Assembly (NCBI GenBank): GCA_937925455.1
Contig: CALEWF010000193.1
Span: 1-10,301 of the forward strand
Length of the DNA: 10,301 bases
From: an uncultured Flavobacteriales bacterium
Lineage (GTDB): Bacteria > Bacteroidota > Bacteroidia > CAIKAF01
Reading direction: 5' to 3'
Notes under the pieces: model-generated
Seen by the model: only the letters and a program-made list of their open reading frames with translations
What the model was told of the DNA's origin: nothing
Databases searched by the model: none
Shown: one piece after another, positions 6,474 to 10,301 of the stretch
How the letters are laid out: each line of letters opens with the position of its first letter
Numbering within the stretch: the stretch's first letter is position 1
Made by a program: the position numbers and the translations under genes

Positions 6474-6641
6474 ATGATACTCCGAAAAATACTCTATTAT
6501 TTGAATCCATTAACGCTGTTTAGAAAATCACAGCATCCTGAAGGCATCAATTTACGTATGATGCATGGAATTAATCGTATAAGCTTGTTCATGTTTCTTA
6601 TTGGTTTGGTTATCGTATTGATCAAGATTTTTTCCAAATGA
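6474..6641 (+). CDS. 55-residue single-pass membrane microprotein
   Basis: A short ORF (ATG at 6474, TGA ending 6641) whose stop overlaps the next gene's start as ATGA, strong support that it is translated. The product starts MILRKILYYLNPLTLFRK, has a polar middle with the segment NLRMMHGINRIS (26-37), and ends in one hydrophobic helix (about 38-51) and a basic tail. The LRMMHGINRIS-plus-TM layout resembles small conserved Bacteroidota proteins of unknown function (possibly the DUF6728 type, from memory, not verified). It follows the flippase by 36 nt. A weak -7-like TATCTTTA (6447-6454) lies upstream without a good -33 element, so it may be transcribed with the flippase or from its own promoter. 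Function unknown. Confidence 0.72.
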   Translation: MILRKILYYLNPLTLFRKSQHPEGINLRMMHGINRISLFMFLIGLVIVLIKIFSK

Positions 6642-7315
6642 GTTTTATAAAGTTATTAGGGATATTTTTAATAGGATTGGCAATTTTCTCATGCAAAAAC
6701 AAAACCTCGCATGAGCATCATCATGGAGAAGCCAATGAACATATGCACCAAAAATCGTTTGACGAATTGGTAAAACAATTTGAAGACCCGCAACGTGATA
6801 TTTGGCAAAAATCTGATACTGTTATCAAGTTATTGGGAGATTTGAAAGGAAAGAAAATTATGGATATAGGTAGTGGAACCGGTTATTTCAGTTTTCGATT
6901 ATACGATGCTGGAGCGCATGTAATATGTGGAGATGTAGATGATAAATTCCTAAACTACATTCAAACAAAAATTAAAGATAAAAATGCGGATACCAATCGA
7001 ATTAGTATCCGTAAATTACAATTTGACGATCCCCTGCTGAAAAAAGAAGAAGTTGACCGGGTAATTATTGTAAATACATACCACCACATAGAAAACAGGC
7101 CAACCTATTTCTCAAAAGTATTTCAGGGTTTAAAAACTGATGGAAAATTAATTGTAATTGATTTTAAAAAAAGAGAACTACCTGAAGGTCCACCAGTAAA
7201 AATGAAACTTACTGAAAAAGAAGTAGAAACCGAATTAAAAAAAGCCGGATTTAACACATTTCAAACCGATACAACCACATTACCTTATCAATATTTAATA
7301 ATAGCCGGGAAATAA
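6638..7315 (+). CDS. Class I SAM-dependent methyltransferase with lipoprotein signal
   Basis: A 225-residue protein. Residues 1-18 form a hydrophobic signal ending LAIFSC, with C19 as the likely lipidated cysteine of a loose Bacteroidota lipobox. A His-rich linker HEHHHGEANEHMH (25-37) follows and could bind metal. The rest is a Rossmann-type methyltransferase: motif I MDIGSGTGYF (75-84), acidic strand-2 end GDVDDKF (98-104), DRVIIVNTYHHIE (140-152) and LKTDGKLIVIDF (165-176). It should bind SAM, but the substrate is unknown. The puzzle is location: SAM is cytoplasmic, while the N-terminus predicts export and membrane anchoring. It overlaps the upstream microprotein by ATGA and ends just before the promoter of the chitinase-like gene. 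The start at 6638 is the one that gives the signal peptide; a cytoplasmic form from an internal start such as M36 is an alternative. Confidence 0.8.
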   Translation: MSFIKLLGIFLIGLAIFSCKNKTSHEHHHGEANEHMHQKSFDELVKQFEDPQRDIWQKSDTVIKLLGDLKGKKIMDIGSGTGYFSFRLYDAGAHVICGDVDDKFLNYIQTKIKDKNADTNRISIRKLQFDDPLLKKEEVDRVIIVNTYHHIENRPTYFSKVFQGLKTDGKLIVIDFKKRELPEGPPVKMKLTEKEVETELKKAGFNTFQTDTTTLPYQYLIIAGK

Positions 7316-7319
7316 AAGA

Positions 7320-7351
7320 TTTGTGGTATGTTGATTTTTAACGTATATTTG
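7320..7351 (+). promoter_or_regulatory. Bacteroidota promoter for the GH18 gene
   Basis: TTTG (7320-7323), 20 nt spacer, then TATATTTG (7344-7351), an exact match to the Bacteroidota pattern. The start point would be near 7356-7360, leaving a 5' leader of only about 12 nt before the ATG at 7371. The -33 box begins 5 nt after the methyltransferase stop, so the GH18 gene is probably its own transcription unit. Confidence 0.7.
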
Positions 7352-7370
7352 TGCAAACAAAACTCGAGTT

Positions 7371-10277
7371 ATGAGATTTTTACAACTACTATTACTCTTT
7401 TCTATTTTTTATAGTAATGCCCAGATTAGCATCATGCAAGAAGAATTGTTAAAATACAATTCGCTGGGATTAAATGAAACTTACTATCAAATAAACAATT
7501 TGCCAGCACCTATGACAAATAGCCGAAGAAATTGTACCTTAAACAAAATGGTCTTTGGCTGGCATCCTTATTGGCAAAATGGATTAGAAGCAAATTATCA
7601 ATGGAATTTATTAAGCGATTTGTGTTTTTTTGGATATGAAGTAAATGCTTCTACTGGAAATGCTGTATCTACCCACGGTTGGGCAACCAATAATGCCGTT
7701 ACAACAGCACTTGCACAAGGCAAAAAAGTTCATTTATGCGTAACTTTATTTAGCAATCACGCTACTTTTTTCGGTAGTAGTTCGGCTCAAACAACATTAA
7801 TAAATAACCTGATTAACTTAATTCAAAACAGAGGTGCCCACGGTATCAATATTGACTTTGAAGGAGTGCCATCATCCCAAAGTGCTAACTTGACAAATTT
7901 TATGATAAATCTCAGCAATGCATTACATGCTGCAAATCCTAACTATCAACTAAGCATGTGTTTGTATGCTGTAGATTGGAGTAATGTGTTTAATGAACCT
8001 GTACTATCACAATATGTTGATTTCTTTACCATCATGGGCTATGACTACTACTGGTCTGGTAGCTCACAAGCTGGCCCTAACGATCCATTATATGGTTTTA
8101 CAGATGGATATGATCGTTCATTATCTCGCACTGTTACTTATTATATCAATGCCGGTATACCAGCTAATAAACTAGTATTAGGCTTACCTTATTATGGAAG
8201 AGAATGGGAAACTGTTTCTAATGCAATACCTTCTAACACTACAGGTAATAATGTTTTTAGCAGAACATTCCGAACAGTTAAAAACAACACTTCCGGTTTT
8301 TATACACAAACTAATGCTCAATACAATCAGCGAAGCCAAACCACAGCTTATATTTTTCAAAATTCGGGTACTTGGCGTCAATGTTGGATTACCGAAGGAT
8401 ACGGTATGCGACGCAGGTTTGATTTAGTAAATCAACGTGCATTAAAAGGCATCGGCATTTGGGCATTGGGATACGATGATGGTTATACTGATTTTTGGGA
8501 TGCCATTGAAGCCAAATTCACGGATTGCAGCACTGTTCCGTGTACGGATACTATTTATGATGGTGGTGGTCCATTAGTTAATTATTATGATAATGAAAAT
8601 TATGCATTCACCATTTCGCCCACAGGTGCAGTACAAACCACATTAAATTTTCAATCATTTGCTACTGAAGCTAATCACGATACCTTGTGGTTATATGATG
8701 GACCCTCTACTTCCTCTCCACTCATAGGGACCTACCATGGAAACAATAGTCCGGGATTTATCACATCCAGTGGACCAAGTATTACCCTTCGATTTAAGTC
8801 AGATGGATCTACACGGGCTGCTGGCTGGATGGCTGTTTGGAATTGTATTACTGATAATATACCTCCTACTACCTCAATACAATCGCCCGCTTCATGGGTT
8901 ACTCAAAATACTTTAATCCAGTTTACGGATGCTGATAATTACCAATTAGAGAGAGCCTATTGGAATGTATCTGATTTTGATGGTAACTCATGGAGATGCA
9001 ACCCCTCTCATGGATTTTATTACGATGATTTTTCTTCGCTTCATCCTGACTGGCAAATATCATCCGGAAACTGGATTATAGAAAACAATAAATTAAAACA
9101 AACCAACGAAGCTGAAAATAATACCAACATATATTCATGGCTTGATCAATCATTAAGCAATGAATATGTTTATGAATGGAAAGGAACAACTACCGGAAGT
9201 GGCACCAATCGTCGCTCAGGATTTCATTTTGCATCGGATAACGGATCTTTGCCAAATCGTGGAAACTCATATTTTGTATGGTTTAGAATTGACAATCATA
9301 ACTTGCAATTTTACAAAGTAACCAATGATGTATTTACACTGGTACATACCATTCCTTTTACAACTACTCCCGGCGTTGAATATTTATATCGCGTAATATA
9401 CAACAGAGTAACTGGTAAAATCTCTGTTTTTGTAAACGGTAACTTTGTTGGAAGTTGGACAGATGTTAATCCATATCAAAACGGTCAATACGTTTCTTTT
9501 AGAACCGGAAATGCTACTTACATAATAGACGATTTCAAAGTATTCAGAAGTAGATCTTCTACTGCTACAATCACTGTTGGAAATAATTCCGCCATGATTC
9601 GCTATCAAAATCCCGACCCCATGACTCCTGCAGCAAAAATTACTTCATTGGTTAAAGACCAGGTACATTTATTTACTTCTGCTGAAGAGCTTTTAAATAT
9701 TGATTGGACAGCTCCTGAATTTTCCGGTTTCATACATGATGGAGTAAGTAATGATGTAGATACATTTATTAATACTCAAACCTTTACTGCCAACTGGCAA
9801 GGTTGGAATGACCCTCATTCTGGAATTGCCTATTACAATTACGCTACTGGTACTTCACCCGGTTTAGATGATGTAATTCCTTTTACTAATAATGGGTTAA
9901 ATGAGTTTTGTAGTTATAATACTTCCACAATTCAACCCAATGGCACACAATATTTTCATACCATTCAGGCAGTAAATCAAGCAGGATTAATCAATCAAGC
10001 AAGTAGCAACGGTTTTTATTTGATTCTATCTACCACTTCTGCTATCAATGAAAACCACATTACACGTATTTATCCAAATCCTGCAAGTAAATTCGTGCAT
10101 ATAGAATCAGAAGAACCTGTTACCACTGTGCGTATCATAGATCAAACCGGAAGGGAACACTATGTTTTAAATAGCCAACAAGCTATTCAAACTGTAAATT
10201 TACCAAGCCTGACCGCTGGCACTTATTTTATGGAACTAAATCACAAAACAATGATTCGTATCATTATCATTCCATGA
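7371..10277 (+). CDS. Secreted GH18 chitinase-like multidomain protein with T9SS sorting domain
   Basis: A 968-residue exported protein. Residues 1-17 are a signal peptide (MRFLQLLLLFSIFYSNA). Residues ~60-386 form a glycoside hydrolase 18 barrel: HGINIDFEG (157-165) keeps the catalytic D162 and E164 of the DxxDxDxE motif, MGYDYYW (222-228) is the usual strand-6 motif, and GIWALGYDDG (362-371) the strand-8 end. Residues ~391-492, bounded by cysteines, read as a CUB domain (LWLYDGPSTSSPLIG). An Ig-like start (PPTTSIQSP, ~499-507) leads to a lectin-like jelly-roll of ~180 residues (about 552-730), then a fibronectin-like part (about 750-890). The C-terminus (about 892-968, with IYPNP at 900-904) is a type IX secretion type A sorting domain. 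The likely role is binding and cleaving beta-1,4-GlcNAc polymers (chitin or peptidoglycan-like) outside the cell; substrate is inference. Exact bounds of the middle domains are approximate. Confidence 0.88.
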   Translation: MRFLQLLLLFSIFYSNAQISIMQEELLKYNSLGLNETYYQINNLPAPMTNSRRNCTLNKMVFGWHPYWQNGLEANYQWNLLSDLCFFGYEVNASTGNAVSTHGWATNNAVTTALAQGKKVHLCVTLFSNHATFFGSSSAQTTLINNLINLIQNRGAHGINIDFEGVPSSQSANLTNFMINLSNALHAANPNYQLSMCLYAVDWSNVFNEPVLSQYVDFFTIMGYDYYWSGSSQAGPNDPLYGFTDGYDRSLSRTVTYYINAGIPANKLVLGLPYYGREWETVSNAIPSNTTGNNVFSRTFRTVKNNTSGFYTQTNAQYNQRSQTTAYIFQNSGTWRQCWITEGYGMRRRFDLVNQRALKGIGIWALGYDDGYTDFWDAIEAKFTDCSTVPCTDTIYDGGGPLVNYYDNENYAFTISPTGAVQTTLNFQSFATEANHDTLWLYDGPSTSSPLIGTYHGNNSPGFITSSGPSITLRFKSDGSTRAAGWMAVWNCITDNIPPTTSIQSPASWVTQNTLIQFTDADNYQLERAYWNVSDFDGNSWRCNPSHGFYYDDFSSLHPDWQISSGNWIIENNKLKQTNEAENNTNIYSWLDQSLSNEYVYEWKGTTTGSGTNRRSGFHFASDNGSLPNRGNSYFVWFRIDNHNLQFYKVTNDVFTLVHTIPFTTTPGVEYLYRVIYNRVTGKISVFVNGNFVGSWTDVNPYQNGQYVSFRTGNATYIIDDFKVFRSRSSTATITVGNNSAMIRYQNPDPMTPAAKITSLVKDQVHLFTSAEELLNIDWTAPEFSGFIHDGVSNDVDTFINTQTFTANWQGWNDPHSGIAYYNYATGTSPGLDDVIPFTNNGLNEFCSYNTSTIQPNGTQYFHTIQAVNQAGLINQASSNGFYLILSTTSAINENHITRIYPNPASKFVHIESEEPVTTVRIIDQTGREHYVLNSQQAIQTVNLPSLTAGTYFMELNHKTMIRIIIIP

Positions 10278-10301
10278 AATACGTAGTGTTATTCATTAGC
10301 T
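10274..10301 (+). CDS. Start of a downstream gene, cut by the window edge
   Basis: An ATG overlaps the GH18 stop codon as ATGA and opens a frame reading MKYVVLFIS to the edge. The basic then hydrophobic start resembles a signal peptide or membrane segment. Only nine codons are visible, so product and even reality are uncertain; the overlap argues for co-translation with the GH18 gene. Confidence 0.45.

Noticed and set aside
7984..8427. Short ORFs in other frames within the GH18 gene
   Set aside because: They overlap the catalytic domain of a well-supported gene and show no independent start context or motifs.
1..10301. CRISPR array, transposase or attachment site
   Set aside because: No regularly spaced repeats, no transposase or integrase coding sequence, and no terminal inverted repeats with target duplications were found.

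Overview
The window looks like chromosomal DNA of a Bacteroidota bacterium, probably near Chitinophagaceae/Saprospiria. The evidence is the low G+C, promoters of the TTTG-N~20-TAnnTTTG type, few Shine-Dalgarno sequences, a Bacteroidota-style lipoprotein, and a secreted enzyme ending in a type IX secretion (Por) sorting domain. The exact taxon is inference.

Left part, minus strand (about 4944 down to 285): a compact methionine operon in the order metY (O-acetylhomoserine sulfhydrylase), an OsmC-family protein, metX (homoserine O-acetyltransferase), hom (homoserine dehydrogenase). The genes overlap or nearly touch. Together they turn aspartate semialdehyde into homoserine, then O-acetylhomoserine, then homocysteine by direct sulfhydrylation. 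A terminator candidate follows hom. Beyond it lies AT-rich intergenic DNA and, at the window edge, an unrelated GC-rich, strongly folding element (1-120).

The most interesting region is the roughly 400-base leader of this operon. In transcription order it holds a good Bacteroidota promoter, a 17-bp palindrome, a SAM-I (S-box) riboswitch, a 38-codon leader ORF whose last ten residues are CCCCCMCCWM, and a terminator/antiterminator pair just after the ORF's stop codon. This reads as a two-input control: SAM sensed by the riboswitch, and charged tRNA-Cys sensed by a translating ribosome through classical attenuation. The riboswitch ends only 7 nt before the leader-peptide AUG, so it may act by gating translation of that peptide. 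I do not know of a description of this tandem arrangement; it is the best candidate here for an undescribed system.

Right part, plus strand (5115 to the end): a Wzx/MOP-type polysaccharide flippase, then a 55-codon membrane microprotein overlapping by ATGA with a class I SAM-dependent methyltransferase that unexpectedly carries a lipoprotein signal and a His-rich tail. A clear promoter then precedes a 968-residue secreted GH18-CUB-lectin-like-T9SS protein. The first codons of another gene overlap its stop and run off the window.
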